NCBI GenBank assembly: GCA_020635875.1
Contig: JACJYY010000003.1
Span: 62,001-126,000 of the forward strand
Direction of reading: 5' to 3'
Length of the DNA stretch: 64,000 nt
From: Flavobacteriales bacterium
GTDB lineage: Bacteria; Bacteroidota; Bacteroidia; Flavobacteriales; Flavobacteriaceae
This document shows positions 17,072 to 27,567 of this stretch, piece after piece. Each line of letters begins with the position of its first letter. Positions within the stretch are counted from its first letter, which is position 1. The notes below the pieces were generated by a model, which had not been told where the DNA came from, made no database searches, and saw only the letters and a list, made by a program, of their open reading frames with translations. The position numbers were made by a program, and so were the translations under genes.

Positions 17072-18304
17072 ATGGATAAAGTAAGGTTCAAGAATGTATT
17101 AGGTTTTTTTGTTGTGTTGTTTTTGTGGACAGCGAGCAATCCTATCTTCGCTCAAGATCCTGCCCAAAAGGCAGAATTAGAAAAAAAGAAGGCTAAAATC
17201 TTAGAAGAGATTCAGGTTGCAGAGAAACTCCTTAAGAGCGGTAAGAAAGAGGAACGTAATGCGCTCAATCAAATAGAGCAACAAATCGCCAAAATTAGAT
17301 TACGAGAAAACCTGATTGAAACCAATGTTAAAAAGATTGGCATTTATAATTCTGAGATAGGAAAAAACCAAAAAAAATTGGTGCAACTTAATAAGGAGTT
17401 AAAGTTGTTGAAAGAAGATTATGCTCAAATAGTTTTAAAGTCATATAAGAGTAGGTCAGATAAAAGTAAATTAATGTTTGTGCTCTCATCGGATAACTTT
17501 TTGCAGGCCTATAAACGACTCGAATACATGAAACAGTATGCTGAGTTTAGGAAACAACGAGGAGAGGAGATAGTGGAGATAACTCAAAAACTCCAAAAAC
17601 TGAATAATTTGATTGGTCATCAAAAGAAGACTAAAGAAGTACTTGTTGAGAGCAATAAAAAGGAAATTATTACTTTTCAGAAGGAAAAGGAAGAAAAGAC
17701 GGGTCTAGTTAAATCTTTACAAAAAGAACGCAAGAAGATTGCTGCAGAGATTAGAAAAAAGCATAAAGAGTCTCAGGAGATAGACAAACGGATTGATCGA
17801 TTGATTAAAGAAGCTATTTTGGCAGCGAACAAAAAGGAAAATGAGGGTTCAACAACCATTAAATTAACACCAGAAGCCAAAACTTTATCAGATGGTTTTA
17901 GTTACAACAAAGGGCGTTTGCCTTGGCCTGTAGAAAAGGGTTTATTGACCAAAAGATTTGGAATGCAACCGCATCCTATCGAACAATCGATTATGATTGA
18001 AAGCAACGGAGTAGAAGTAACTACCGAAAAAGGCGCTATGGCGCGTTCTGTTTTTAACGGAAGTGTAGTAGATATTCAGTTAATGCCTAATAATACCGCA
18101 ATTGTAATGGTAAGACACGGTAGTTATACCACTGTATATTCCAATCTAGTCAATCTAAGAGTAAGGAAAGGTGATCGAGTAGGAATGAAACAAGATTTAG
18201 GCGAAGTGTATTATAACTCTTTGTTGGAAAAGGCTGTTTTAAAGTTTTTGATTTATAAAAACTCATTTAAGCAAAATCCACAAGAATGGATTTATAACAT
18301 GTAA
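17072..18304 (+). CDS. EnvC-like murein hydrolase activator with degenerate LytM domain
   Basis: 410 residues: signal peptide (to about NPIFAQ), a long coiled coil (about 30-260) rich in K, E and Q, and a C-terminal M23/LytM domain starting GRLPWPVEKGLLTKRFG. The zinc ligands of active LytM enzymes are missing: the usual first-His region reads MQPHPIEQSIMIESNGVEV, the HxH region reads TTVYSNL, and LHFE reads LKFLIYK. This is the pattern of EnvC-type activators, which switch on amidases for daughter-cell separation and are not hydrolases themselves. It is last in a four-gene run and is followed by a terminator. Confidence 0.85.
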   Translation: MDKVRFKNVLGFFVVLFLWTASNPIFAQDPAQKAELEKKKAKILEEIQVAEKLLKSGKKEERNALNQIEQQIAKIRLRENLIETNVKKIGIYNSEIGKNQKKLVQLNKELKLLKEDYAQIVLKSYKSRSDKSKLMFVLSSDNFLQAYKRLEYMKQYAEFRKQRGEEIVEITQKLQKLNNLIGHQKKTKEVLVESNKKEIITFQKEKEEKTGLVKSLQKERKKIAAEIRKKHKESQEIDKRIDRLIKEAILAANKKENEGSTTIKLTPEAKTLSDGFSYNKGRLPWPVEKGLLTKRFGMQPHPIEQSIMIESNGVEVTTEKGAMARSVFNGSVVDIQLMPNNTAIVMVRHGSYTTVYSNLVNLRVRKGDRVGMKQDLGEVYYNSLLEKAVLKFLIYKNSFKQNPQEWIYNM

Positions 18305-18307
18305 AAC

Positions 18308-18337
18308 AAAAAAAGCGATTTTAAAATCGCTTTTTTT
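18308..18337. terminator. Bidirectional Rho-independent terminator
   Basis: An almost perfect palindrome (A-run, AGCGATTTT, AAAATCGCT, T-run) 4 nt after the envC-like gene. It has an A tract on one side and a T tract on the other, so it can stop both that gene and transcripts from the tRNA on the minus strand. Confidence 0.85.
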
Positions 18338-18349
18338 GTTTTGTAAATG

Positions 18350-18423
18350 TGGAGAAGATGGGGCTCGAACCCACGACCTCTTGACTGCCAGTCAAGCACT
18401 CTAGCCAACTGAGCTACATCCCC
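18350..18423 (-). tRNA. tRNA-Ala(GGC)
   Basis: The minus strand folds into a full cloverleaf of 74 nt. The acceptor is GGGGATG/CTTCTCC with the alanine identity pair G3-U70. The D arm is GCTC/GAGT, the anticodon stem CTTGA/TCAAG has loop CTGGCAG (anticodon GGC), and the T arm is GTGGG/CCCAT with loop TTCGAGC. The discriminator is A and CCA is not encoded. Position 6-67 is a T-T mismatch in the acceptor stem. Confidence 0.95.
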
Positions 18424-18575
18424 GTAAACGATTGCGAATATAGCTAAAATTTTAAAAAACAACAACTTATGCAAGCATAACGGATTGTTAATTTATCGTA
18501 ATGACACTATAATTTTTTGTTAAATTTGATAAATATTATTATTTTAGCTATGTCTAACTTTTAAAATCTACGGTT

Positions 18576-21500
18576 ATGAAAAAAAATTACACTACTGATG
18601 ATCAACACAATCGCTCGTTTTTACGGGGATTATTGCCGCCAAAAGGCTGGCTATTGTTGGTTTTGTTTATGATGTTTTCTGCAAATTCTTACTCACAGTC
18701 TGTGGGTATAGTTGGAGATGCTGTTGGGAATTGGAATGTTGATGTTGTATTATCTACTTCAGACAATACAATTTATACATTAAATAACTATACTTTTTCA
18801 GGAGGTGGAGCTAAGTTTAGACAGGATGGTAGTTGGACTAATAACTGGGGAGCTAATGCTTTTCCGAGTGGTACAGGTACTCAAGGAGGAGCCAATATTC
18901 CAGTTGTTGCAGGAACCTATAATGTTACTTTTAATAGAACTACAGGTTCTTATACTTTTACTGCTGTTAGTTCAGTACCAACATTAGCGGCAACTACTGC
19001 CGCTACATCTATTACAACAACTACTGCTACATCAGGGGGGAATGTTACCTCTGATGGGGGTGCTGCTGTTACAGAAAGGGGGATTGTGTATGCAACAACA
19101 GCGAATCCAACAACAGGTAATACCAAAGTACAAAGTGGTTCTGGTACAGGAAGCTTTACTTCAAACATGACAGGGTTAAGTCCTAATACTACTTATTATG
19201 TAAGAGCATATGCAATCAATAGTGTTGGACCTGCTTATGGTGCTCAAATTTCATTTACAACCAGTGCTGGCCCAGCAATAACCGGCGCTAAGTTAGGGGT
19301 TAAATTTAATGGTGGTGCGGCTGATTGGGGTTATGCTGGATTGCAAGACGGATGTGAAGGAGCGATTGGCGCTTGGCAAGGTAAAAATTTAGGCACAATG
19401 TCTGTAACTGGCTCTTTGGTTTTAGATGGAGCTAATGTTTTTACGAATACAACAGGGTCAACAAACGGTATTTTGTATTACAGAGTGTATAAAAGCGATG
19501 CCACACCACCAGCTTATGATACTTATAATATAGGCAGTACGCAAACCAATTGTGGCTCTAGATTTAAATATGAAAACCCCACAGACTTTACCATACCTTC
19601 TTCAAAGTATAGTGTGGCGGGTACGTATCGTTTTGAAGTATATTACGAAATCACAAACGGAAGTACTCTTTCTCAGGGTTCTGCAGTAAGCCCGTACCAA
19701 GCTACTTTTACAATAACAGAACCTACCAATGATACTTTCTACTCTGATCGTATCTATTTTAAGAATGGTACGGCTTCTTCTGAAAAATATTACGCTGAAT
19801 ATAATGCTGTACCCAACGGAGGTTGTACTGGAAACAATGCCGAAACAGCTGGCACGGAAGCATGGAATGGTCGAAATTTAGGCACTTATACTACTGGTAC
19901 AACAGCACAATTAGGAGCTTTTATTGTGACTAAGGGAGTTCAAAACGGAAATGGTCCAATATTTCGCTACAGAGTTTATGAAACAGGGTCAACGCCTCCA
20001 GTTTTTTTGCAGTCAAATTTAAACTATGTAGGAGAATGTAATGCCGATGGAGTTCAGGTTAATGGAAGTGACATGGATAAAATTTGGAGATTACCATTGT
20101 CTAATATTTCAATTCCTTCCACGCCAGGAAATTATACAATTGAAGTGTATTTTGAAAGAAATGGAGATCAAATGGGAAATAATGGAACTCAATATATTAG
20201 TAATGGAGGAAGTAATTATAAAGCTTATATAGACGTACAACCACCAACAGGTATTATATCTTCTAAAGTCTACTTGAAGAAAAACTCCGATGCAGAAATA
20301 GTTTATTTGGCTGATGCGGACACTGATTGTGATCCAGGGGGAACAGTTAATTTTAATGGTTTAAGTACCGGAATAGTTACTGCTGATGCTTATAAAATAG
20401 GAGGAAATTTTATATCAACATTAGAGATGACAAGTCCCAAACTAAATTATTTGTTATATCCTTCAGGAGCAAGACCTTCGTCTCCTGTTTTTTCTGAAAT
20501 TAATTTGTCAAATGTATCCACTTGTTCCACTAGGTTTAAATACGAGGCTAGTTCAGCAACTCAATTATTTAATTCAAATGAGATTGTTTCGGGGACTTAT
20601 GTGTTAGAATTGTATTTTTCGGGAGTAAATGGTGGGACTACATATTATAAAAGGCCAGATCCAACAAATAATTATTTATCTTATTTTACCATTTCAGAAC
20701 CTAATGATGGTAATTTAAATCCAACTGGAACTAATATTTCTGGTATTTATGAGTCTTATATTGGTCATTTAGTTTTGAGATATGATAATAATGGGGATCC
20801 AGACCCAGCTCAACGTGTTATTAGTAAAGTATATGATTTAGATGGTAATTATGCTAGTTCAAATAATATTAGCTTTGATTTAGGATCAACTCCGCCGGGT
20901 GTTTCTTTTAGGGTGGGTATGGAAGCAAAAGTTTTTACTAAAGGGACACACAAGGCTTGTGGATGCTCTAGTTGGTACTATTTATATGAAGATGGAGTTG
21001 ATTCTGACCCAGTGGAATCTGACTTTCCTCTTCCCGATGAGGCTTCACAAACTGTTTTGTACTCTCAAAAATGGGGGAAATTTACTTTGATGAATTCTTC
21101 TATGGATTGGGGAAGTAATGATGGGTTCTTTAGTCCTTCAGGTGAATCAGATGGTTTTAATTCCTCAACTCCTGATGGAACTTATAATAGTGATTTAAGT
21201 TCGGGTGCTACTTATACTAAATTCAAAGATTTTAGGGATAAGAATACTTATGGTGGAACTTATGAACCAGCGTCTACTAATATGGCGGTTGATGATCCTG
21301 TGAATGAAGTAGAATGTCCTACTTGTGATGGAGGTTATCGTGTAGCAGTGGCTTTCTTATGTTGGGTAAATACAGATAGCACTAAGAAATGTCCAGGAGA
21401 TAGTGGTTATACTAGCGGTACAGATGGTGCTACATTAATTTATCACAGAGATATTAATCAAAATAAGATTTATAATGGTGTTTCTTTGAACCCACGTCAT

Positions 21501-23255
21501 CCTAATTCGCCTTATTTTCCAGGGAATAAAAACTCTTTAGATGGTACAGAGGTATTTTATGTTTCTAAAATTGGTATTACTTCTTCGGCGGATTTATCTA
21601 CTTATAACGGTTCGTGGGATGTTAATCCGAGTCGAGTAAGAGATGCAGATTTGTCAGCCAGTTATGATACAGGTACAGGAGGTTCTTTTGTATGTAACAA
21701 CTTAGAATTAGCTTCTGGGGTTACATTGACTATCCGTAATGGTGATTATGTAGAGGTGTTGAACCGTGCACAGACTCTTGGAACCGCTAAGATTGTTGTA
21801 GAGGCGGGAGGTCATTTTGTACAACGTTGTGATAAGAAAGCGAGTGAGGCTTATATAGAGCATGCCCATGCTACACGAAATTTGGCTTATCAGGATTACG
21901 CCTATTGGTCTTCTCCTATCCAGGAGGATATCGTTCCTACATTAGCAGCTGCTGGTATGAGTAGAATGTATTATTGGGATCAAACTAACCGTTGGCAAAC
22001 TATGACAAACTCTAGTGCGGCTGGTATTGGCTTAGGTAGAGGTTTTATTGCCTGGAATGGTGACGCTAGTACCCCTGGCGGAGGTAAGGCTTTAGCGCCT
22101 ACTTTTACGGGTACCGCAACAAACGGTATTGTTAACGTTACAGTTACAAAGGATGATGATGATGCTAGTAACTCTTTAAATTTTGCGCTATTAGGTAATC
22201 CTTATGCTTGTGCTTTAAATGGGGAAGAGTTTCTTTTGGCTAACAATCCTAATATTGCGGGAGCTTATTATGTTTGGACAAGTAATACACGTTTGGCAGA
22301 GACGGATTATGCAGGTTCTTCAGACAATACTAAGAATTATAATCCCGCAGATTATGCCACTTATAATTTAACGGCAGGAGTTGGAACTGCAGCCAGTGCT
22401 TCTATCGAGGGAGGAATAGGTAACAGTGGAGCTCCTACTAAGTACATTGCTTCAGGTCAAGGATTCTTCGTTCAGGCGTTAGCTGATGCGACAGTAGTTT
22501 TCAAAAACTTCATGCGTTCCACTACAGGTAATACAGAGACATTGTTTAGAGGTAAGAAATCTGCTAAAAAGAGTAGAATTTGGATTAATATTAACGACGG
22601 TGATGGTGGTTTTAAACAAATGGCTGTGGGATATGTGGGAGGAGCTTCTCCTGAATATGATCCTTTCTTTGATGCGGAAATGGTAACCAACAGTAATGTT
22701 AAGATATATTCTATTTTGGAAGATAAAAATCTTACCATACAAGGTCGTCCGTACTGGCATGTAAATTCAGATGAGTCTATCCCTGTGGGTATATATTCAA
22801 AACAAGAAACGGAGTTAGAGGTTTCTATTGATCATTTTGATGGAGAGTTTGAATATAAAGAGGTTTATCTTGAAGATAAAGATCTTGGTGTGATGCATAA
22901 TTTAAAAGATTCTTCTTATAGATTTAGTACTACCAGTGGAGAGTATAACGATCGCTTTGTTTTACACTTTAAGAGTGTTGTACCAGTGCGTGAAGAAGCT
23001 GAAGGTAATGAATCAGATTTGATTAAATCTAATTTGATAGTAAGTACTAATTCCGATGGTGTAGAATTGGTAAATGATGATTATAAAATTACCAAAGTTG
23101 AAGTGTATAATATTTTAGGAAGTAAGATATATAATAAATTATTTGTTCCTGCGAACAAAATTAATCTTACAGAACTAAAATCTCAAAATCATGTGGTTAT
23201 TGTAAAAGTTACGTATGAAGACGGTTACAAGGAAACACGTAAAGTACTTTACTAA
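18576..23255 (+). CDS. Large T9SS-secreted multidomain surface protein
   Basis: 1559 residues. A long signal peptide (hydrophobic LLLVLFMMFSANSYSQ, to about residue 41) is followed by a SusE/SusF-like domain (about 42-133), a fibronectin III-like domain (about 134-235), and three related modules (about 240-385, 386-560, 561-710), each with one cysteine near its start and another before a conserved beta segment. Then come beta-rich regions and a C-terminal T9SS type A sorting domain with VEVYNILGSKIYNK and a basic end. It is probably exported and attached to the cell surface. Function is unknown; adhesion or glycan binding is a guess. It is monocistronic with its own terminator. Confidence 0.85.
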   Translation: MKKNYTTDDQHNRSFLRGLLPPKGWLLLVLFMMFSANSYSQSVGIVGDAVGNWNVDVVLSTSDNTIYTLNNYTFSGGGAKFRQDGSWTNNWGANAFPSGTGTQGGANIPVVAGTYNVTFNRTTGSYTFTAVSSVPTLAATTAATSITTTTATSGGNVTSDGGAAVTERGIVYATTANPTTGNTKVQSGSGTGSFTSNMTGLSPNTTYYVRAYAINSVGPAYGAQISFTTSAGPAITGAKLGVKFNGGAADWGYAGLQDGCEGAIGAWQGKNLGTMSVTGSLVLDGANVFTNTTGSTNGILYYRVYKSDATPPAYDTYNIGSTQTNCGSRFKYENPTDFTIPSSKYSVAGTYRFEVYYEITNGSTLSQGSAVSPYQATFTITEPTNDTFYSDRIYFKNGTASSEKYYAEYNAVPNGGCTGNNAETAGTEAWNGRNLGTYTTGTTAQLGAFIVTKGVQNGNGPIFRYRVYETGSTPPVFLQSNLNYVGECNADGVQVNGSDMDKIWRLPLSNISIPSTPGNYTIEVYFERNGDQMGNNGTQYISNGGSNYKAYIDVQPPTGIISSKVYLKKNSDAEIVYLADADTDCDPGGTVNFNGLSTGIVTADAYKIGGNFISTLEMTSPKLNYLLYPSGARPSSPVFSEINLSNVSTCSTRFKYEASSATQLFNSNEIVSGTYVLELYFSGVNGGTTYYKRPDPTNNYLSYFTISEPNDGNLNPTGTNISGIYESYIGHLVLRYDNNGDPDPAQRVISKVYDLDGNYASSNNISFDLGSTPPGVSFRVGMEAKVFTKGTHKACGCSSWYYLYEDGVDSDPVESDFPLPDEASQTVLYSQKWGKFTLMNSSMDWGSNDGFFSPSGESDGFNSSTPDGTYNSDLSSGATYTKFKDFRDKNTYGGTYEPASTNMAVDDPVNEVECPTCDGGYRVAVAFLCWVNTDSTKKCPGDSGYTSGTDGATLIYHRDINQNKIYNGVSLNPRHPNSPYFPGNKNSLDGTEVFYVSKIGITSSADLSTYNGSWDVNPSRVRDADLSASYDTGTGGSFVCNNLELASGVTLTIRNGDYVEVLNRAQTLGTAKIVVEAGGHFVQRCDKKASEAYIEHAHATRNLAYQDYAYWSSPIQEDIVPTLAAAGMSRMYYWDQTNRWQTMTNSSAAGIGLGRGFIAWNGDASTPGGGKALAPTFTGTATNGIVNVTVTKDDDDASNSLNFALLGNPYACALNGEEFLLANNPNIAGAYYVWTSNTRLAETDYAGSSDNTKNYNPADYATYNLTAGVGTAASASIEGGIGNSGAPTKYIASGQGFFVQALADATVVFKNFMRSTTGNTETLFRGKKSAKKSRIWININDGDGGFKQMAVGYVGGASPEYDPFFDAEMVTNSNVKIYSILEDKNLTIQGRPYWHVNSDESIPVGIYSKQETELEVSIDHFDGEFEYKEVYLEDKDLGVMHNLKDSSYRFSTTSGEYNDRFVLHFKSVVPVREEAEGNESDLIKSNLIVSTNSDGVELVNDDYKITKVEVYNILGSKIYNKLFVPANKINLTELKSQNHVVIVKVTYEDGYKETRKVLY

Positions 23256-23280
23256 AATTTAGTACACCATACTAAAATTA

Positions 23281-23313
23281 AAAACCCCGATTTACAAAAA
23301 TCGGGGTTTTTTT
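23281..23313 (+). terminator. Rho-independent terminator
   Basis: A 13-bp stem with CCCCGATT / AATCGGGG core (23281-23293 with 23298-23310) and flanking A and T tracts, 25 nt after the T9SS gene. It probably also works for the convergent fau operon. Confidence 0.9.
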
Positions 23314-23317
23314 ATGT

Positions 23318-23881
23318 TTAAAATTGATAGGCTTTGATGGGTGTAATACAATAATCTAACGGTATATCTGTAGGCTCTATAAATTCAAAAGACTGTTCTT
23401 CTACCTCAAAAAGTGACAGACCTACTTTAATGGTATTGGGTGGACACTGCGCTAAAAATCGATCATAAAATCCCTTTCCATACCCAATTCTATGTCCTTT
23501 TTGGTCAAACGCCAAAAGAGGGACAAAAACCACTTCTATGCTTTTGACAGGGACTATCAATCCACTAATTGGTTCAGGGATACCATATGGGTTAATTTTG
23601 ATTTTTGTATTGTCTGTTAACAGGATATGTTGCATTTCATGGCTGTCAAAATCACTTTTTGACAATACTACTTCTTTGTCTTTGCCTTGTAACACCTGTA
23701 GTAAATATTCGGTATTCACTTCTTTTTTGCGTTGTATGGGCAAAAAAATATGGTAATAAATATAATCCCAGATAGGTAATTTCAAGGTATTGTTGGCTAT
23801 AGCCAAACTTAAATCTTCAATTTGATCTTCAGATAAAACTTTCCGTTTGCTTTGATATTCAGTTCGCAGCTGTTGTTTCAT
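23318..23881 (-). CDS. fau: 5-formyltetrahydrofolate cyclo-ligase
   Basis: 187 residues, normal length. The enzyme uses ATP to convert 5-formyl-THF to 5,10-methenyl-THF. The signature RIGYGKGFYDRFLAQ near residue 132 is the conserved phosphate/substrate loop, and the N-terminal KQQLRTEYQSKRKVLSED matches the family. It is the last gene of the minus-strand ricT-gldH-PBP1A-scoAB run, directly abutting scoB. No functional link to CoA transfer is evident. Confidence 0.92.
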   Translation of the reverse strand: MKQQLRTEYQSKRKVLSEDQIEDLSLAIANNTLKLPIWDYIYYHIFLPIQRKKEVNTEYLLQVLQGKDKEVVLSKSDFDSHEMQHILLTDNTKIKINPYGIPEPISGLIVPVKSIEVVFVPLLAFDQKGHRIGYGKGFYDRFLAQCPPNTIKVGLSLFEVEEQSFEFIEPTDIPLDYCITPIKAYQF

Positions 23882-24538
23882 TTAGTCAATTTTCATTTCT
23901 GGAATTTGGCCTTCAATTATCAATTTTGCTTCGGTAGCTTTAATAATATCTTCTACAGTTACTCCAGGGGCTCTTTCTAGTAGTTTTAAGCCCTTTTCAC
24001 TAAACTCTAGGACAGCAAGATTACTGACTATTTTTTTTACGCAGGAAACACCTGTAAGTGGCAAAGTACATTCTTTGAGAATTTTGGATTCCCCCTCCTT
24101 ATTGGTGTGCATCATAGCAACAATAATGTTATCTGCACTAGCGACCAAATCCATTGCACCTCCCATCCCTTTTACCATTTTGCCTGGGATTTTCCAGTTG
24201 GCTATGTCTCCTTTTTCAGAGACTTCCATGGCACCCAACACAGTTAGATGTACGTGTTTTCCTCTAATCATTCCAAAACTCATTGACGAATCAAAGAACG
24301 AAGCACCCGGTAATGTGGTAATAGTTTGTTTACCTGCGTTGATGATATCAGCATCTTCTTCGCCTTCGTAGGGGAAAGACCCCATGCCTAAAACCCCATT
24401 TTCACTTTGAATTTCGATGTTCATGTCTTTAGGGACATAATTGGCAACTAGCGTAGGTATTCCAATCCCTAGATTAACATAATAACCGTCTTTTAGCTCT
24501 TGAGCGATACGTTTTGCAATGCCAATTTTATCCAACAT
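23882..24538 (-). CDS. scoB: 3-oxoacid CoA-transferase subunit B
   Basis: 218 residues. The catalytic glutamate is Glu46 in SENGVLGMG, which forms the glutamyl-CoA thioester. GLGIPTLV-type glycine loops (VNLGIGIPTLVANY) precede it. With scoA it forms the succinyl-CoA:acetoacetate (3-oxoacid) CoA-transferase used in ketone body and short-chain acid metabolism. It starts 2 nt from the scoA stop, so the two subunits are co-translated. Substrate preference among 3-oxoacids cannot be settled from sequence. Confidence 0.92.
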   Translation of the reverse strand: MLDKIGIAKRIAQELKDGYYVNLGIGIPTLVANYVPKDMNIEIQSENGVLGMGSFPYEGEEDADIINAGKQTITTLPGASFFDSSMSFGMIRGKHVHLTVLGAMEVSEKGDIANWKIPGKMVKGMGGAMDLVASADNIIVAMMHTNKEGESKILKECTLPLTGVSCVKKIVSNLAVLEFSEKGLKLLERAPGVTVEDIIKATEAKLIIEGQIPEMKID

Positions 24539-24540
24539 AA

Positions 24541-25242
24541 TTAGGCCTTTTTGGTTACGGTTCTTTGCTCAATACGTTTTTCGTAGGTTTTTCCTTCGAA
24601 TATGCGTTGCACAAATATACCTGGGATATGAATTTGATTGGGATCCAATTTGCCAGCAGGAACTAATTCTTCTACTTCGACTACTGTTATTTTTGCTGCT
24701 CCACACATAACAGGATTAAAGTTTCTAGCTGTTCCTTTAAAGATAATGTTGCCTGCTTCATCTCCTTTCCACGCCTTAATGAGTGAAAAGTCGGCTTTGA
24801 ATGCCTCTTCCATCAAATACGATTTTCCGTCAAAAACACGGTTCTCTTTACCTTGTCCTACTTCTGTGCCGACTCCTGCTGGAGTATAAAAGGCCGGAAT
24901 CCCCATTTGTGCAGCTCTACAACGTTCGGCCAAAGTACCTTGAGGAATCAATTCAACTTCTAGTTCCTTAGTTAACATTTGACGCTCAAATTCTCCATTT
25001 TCACCCACATATGAGGCAATCATTTTTTTGATTTGCTTTTGCTGTAAAAGCAATCCCAAACCAAAATCATCCACGCCTGCATTATTAGATATACAGGTAA
25101 GACCGTTAATTTGTAAACGTACTAATTCTTGAATGCAATTCTCTGGAATACCACACAACCCAAAACCTCCAACCAATAACGTCATGTTGTGGTCTATACC
25201 TCTAAGAGCATCTTGCACATTGTGGACTCGTTTGGATATCAT
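24541..25242 (-). CDS. scoA: 3-oxoacid CoA-transferase subunit A
   Basis: The CoA-binding subunit with the loop [16 protein letters not shown] and later [14 protein letters not shown] chose the ATG at 25242 (protein [15 protein letters not shown]), the normal family start, giving 233 residues. The open frame continues 18 codons upstream to 25296, but that part would overlap the end of the PBP1A gene by 26 nt and has no family similarity that I can see. It pairs with scoB immediately downstream. Confidence 0.9.
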   Translation of the reverse strand: MISKRVHNVQDALRGIDHNMTLLVGGFGLCGIPENCIQELVRLQINGLTCISNNAGVDDFGLGLLLQQKQIKKMIASYVGENGEFERQMLTKELEVELIPQGTLAERCRAAQMGIPAFYTPAGVGTEVGQGKENRVFDGKSYLMEEAFKADFSLIKAWKGDEAGNIIFKGTARNFNPVMCGAAKITVVEVEELVPAGKLDPNQIHIPGIFVQRIFEGKTYEKRIEQRTVTKKA

Positions 25243-25270
25243 GTCTTGGTTTATGGTTTTATTAAGTAGA

Positions 25271-27553
25271 TTAAAACTCGTCTGGTATTTGTTCAATATT
25301 TTCTTGATCTTCAGAAATAATTTCCCCTGACTTAGAACAATCCACTCTAATGGTCAGGTTTTCCGGCGCTTGAAATGCCTCTTTCGAAATTTGTAAGGAA
25401 GTATCAGCGTAGCAATTTTTCATGAATAATGCCCATATTGGCAATGACATTGTCGCTCCTTGACCGTTATCAATTCCTCTAAAATGCGTAGCCCTATCAT
25501 CACCTCCAACCCAAACGCCTGTAACCAGATTAGGTACCATTCCAATAAACCAACCATCCGATTGGTTTTGAGTTGTACCTGTTTTACCAGCTATAGGATT
25601 AGTGAAGTTGTAGGGATGTCCTGTGACCGCTTTATATCTAGGGCCTGGATTCCATGTAGTGCGTAAACGTACCCCAGATCCAAATTGAGTCACTCCTTCC
25701 AATAGTTTGACCACCGCGTAAGCCACTTCTTTACTGACTACGTCTCGAGATTCTGGAACAGCTTTGTATAATACAACACCGTTTTTGTTGCGTATTTCAG
25801 TGATTATTTCAGGTTTCATGTAAATTCCTTGGTTGGCAAAAGTACTGTAGGCGGCCACCATGTCATGAACAGTAACTTCTGTAGCTCCTAGAGCAATAGA
25901 GGGTTGAGCATCGATAGGGTTTTTAATGCCTAAGTCTTTGGCAAACTTGACAACAGTATTGGGGCCTACACGATCAATAAGTTTGGCAGAAACGGTATTT
26001 ATGGATTTAGCTAAGGCTGATTTTAGGGTCTGCATACCCGTGTATTTGTTGTCAGAGTTGCTAGGCGACCAGGGCTCTAGTAACCCGTGTCTACCGGCTT
26101 GCATGGTATATGGCGCATCTAAAATAGAATCGCATGGCGAATACTTTAATTGATCGATTGCCGAGGCGTATACAAAGGGTTTAAAAGTTGATCCCACTTG
26201 TCTTGCACCTTGATTGACGTGATCATACTTAAAGTGTTTTTGATTGATTCCTCCAATCCAAACTTTTACATGTCCTGTTTGGGGCTCTAAAGCCATAATA
26301 CCAGTATGTAAAAAGTGTTTGTAGTAACGAATAGAATCTCTAGGAGTCATAATGGTATCACGATCACCTCTCCAGTCAAAAATTCTCATTTTTGTTTTAA
26401 CATCAAACGACTTTTTTATCTGATCTTCTGATTTCCCTTCACTTATCATTTGCCTCCATCTGTCCGAGTTTTTCATAGCTCGGAGATAAATTTGTTCAAT
26501 TTGCTGTTCTGATAAATCTCTAAAAGGAGCAGTTTTATTCTTTTTGCTTTCTTCAAAAAACACCTCTTGCAGGTTGCTCATGTGAGTTTTCATGGCCTCT
26601 TCAGCGTGTCGTTGAAGTCTGGAGTCTATAGTCGTATAAATTTTTAAACCATCCCTATAAATATTGTACTTGGTGCCATCGGCTTTCGGATTATTATTAA
26701 TCCATTTTTTAACAAAATCCCTTAAATATTCTCTGTAGTACGTAGCCAATCCCTCTGTATGAGTATCTGGAGTATAATTTAAAGTGATTGGCAGTTGTTG
26801 TAAAGAGTCTTTTTCTTCTTCTGTCAAAAAATCATTTTTAACCATTTGACCTAACACGACATCTCTTCTCGTTTTGGTTCTTTCGATTCTTCGTACAGGG
26901 TTGTAAAGAGAAGGATTGGTTAACATACCCACAAACATGGCTGACTCTTCGACATTTAAATCTTTAGGTTCTTTTCCAAAATAAATTCTGGCGGCAGATC
27001 TAATCCCGACAGCATTGTTTACAAAATCGACCTTGTTAAGGTACATGGTAAGGATTTCATTTTTGGTGTATTGTCGCTCTAATCGTACCGCAATAACCCA
27101 TTCTTTAATTTTTTGAGATACACGTTCAAAGATATTTTTGGACCCTTCGCCATGAAACAACATTTTGGATAATTGTTGTGATATCGTACTTGCTCCACCC
27201 TTTGATCCCAGAAAAAATAAAGCACGTAAAGTACCCCGTGCATCAATACCCGAATGGTCATAAAAACGTTCGTCTTCGGTGGCGACCAACGCATCGATTA
27301 AGTTTTCAGGTATCTCTTTGAATTTAACAGGAGTGCGATTTTCTCTATAAAACTTTCCAATGGTTACGCCGTCGGCTGATATAACCTCAGTGGCTAAATT
27401 AGACTCAGGATTTTCCAATTCTTCAAAGGAAGGCATTTCTCCAAAAAAGCCATTCGAAGCCAATAAAAATATCATAACAATAGAGAATATTCCGAACAGG
27501 AATAAAGACCAAAGAATGACTAGTGGTTTTTTGTAGTTATTATATGAACTCAT
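25271..27553 (-). CDS. Class A penicillin-binding protein (PBP1A type)
   Basis: 760 residues: a cytoplasmic tail and one transmembrane helix (about 10-32), then a GT51 peptidoglycan glycosyltransferase domain ([34 protein letters not shown]) and a transpeptidase domain. The transpeptidase motifs are SxxK in [10 protein letters not shown], SxN in AKSINTV and KTGT in [15 protein letters not shown]. It polymerises and crosslinks peptidoglycan in the periplasm. Its neighbours gldH (14 nt upstream) and ricT are a conserved flavobacterial grouping. MrcA/PonA would be the usual names. Confidence 0.95.
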   Translation of the reverse strand: MSSYNNYKKPLVILWSLFLFGIFSIVMIFLLASNGFFGEMPSFEELENPESNLATEVISADGVTIGKFYRENRTPVKFKEIPENLIDALVATEDERFYDHSGIDARGTLRALFFLGSKGGASTISQQLSKMLFHGEGSKNIFERVSQKIKEWVIAVRLERQYTKNEILTMYLNKVDFVNNAVGIRSAARIYFGKEPKDLNVEESAMFVGMLTNPSLYNPVRRIERTKTRRDVVLGQMVKNDFLTEEEKDSLQQLPITLNYTPDTHTEGLATYYREYLRDFVKKWINNNPKADGTKYNIYRDGLKIYTTIDSRLQRHAEEAMKTHMSNLQEVFFEESKKNKTAPFRDLSEQQIEQIYLRAMKNSDRWRQMISEGKSEDQIKKSFDVKTKMRIFDWRGDRDTIMTPRDSIRYYKHFLHTGIMALEPQTGHVKVWIGGINQKHFKYDHVNQGARQVGSTFKPFVYASAIDQLKYSPCDSILDAPYTMQAGRHGLLEPWSPSNSDNKYTGMQTLKSALAKSINTVSAKLIDRVGPNTVVKFAKDLGIKNPIDAQPSIALGATEVTVHDMVAAYSTFANQGIYMKPEIITEIRNKNGVVLYKAVPESRDVVSKEVAYAVVKLLEGVTQFGSGVRLRTTWNPGPRYKAVTGHPYNFTNPIAGKTGTTQNQSDGWFIGMVPNLVTGVWVGGDDRATHFRGIDNGQGATMSLPIWALFMKNCYADTSLQISKEAFQAPENLTIRVDCSKSGEIISEDQENIEQIPDEF

Positions 27554-27567
27554 TACGACTATGTGTG

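Noticed and set aside
25243..25296. N-terminal extension of scoA
   Set aside because: It would overlap the PBP1A stop by 26 nt and precedes the normal family start [10 protein letters not shown].
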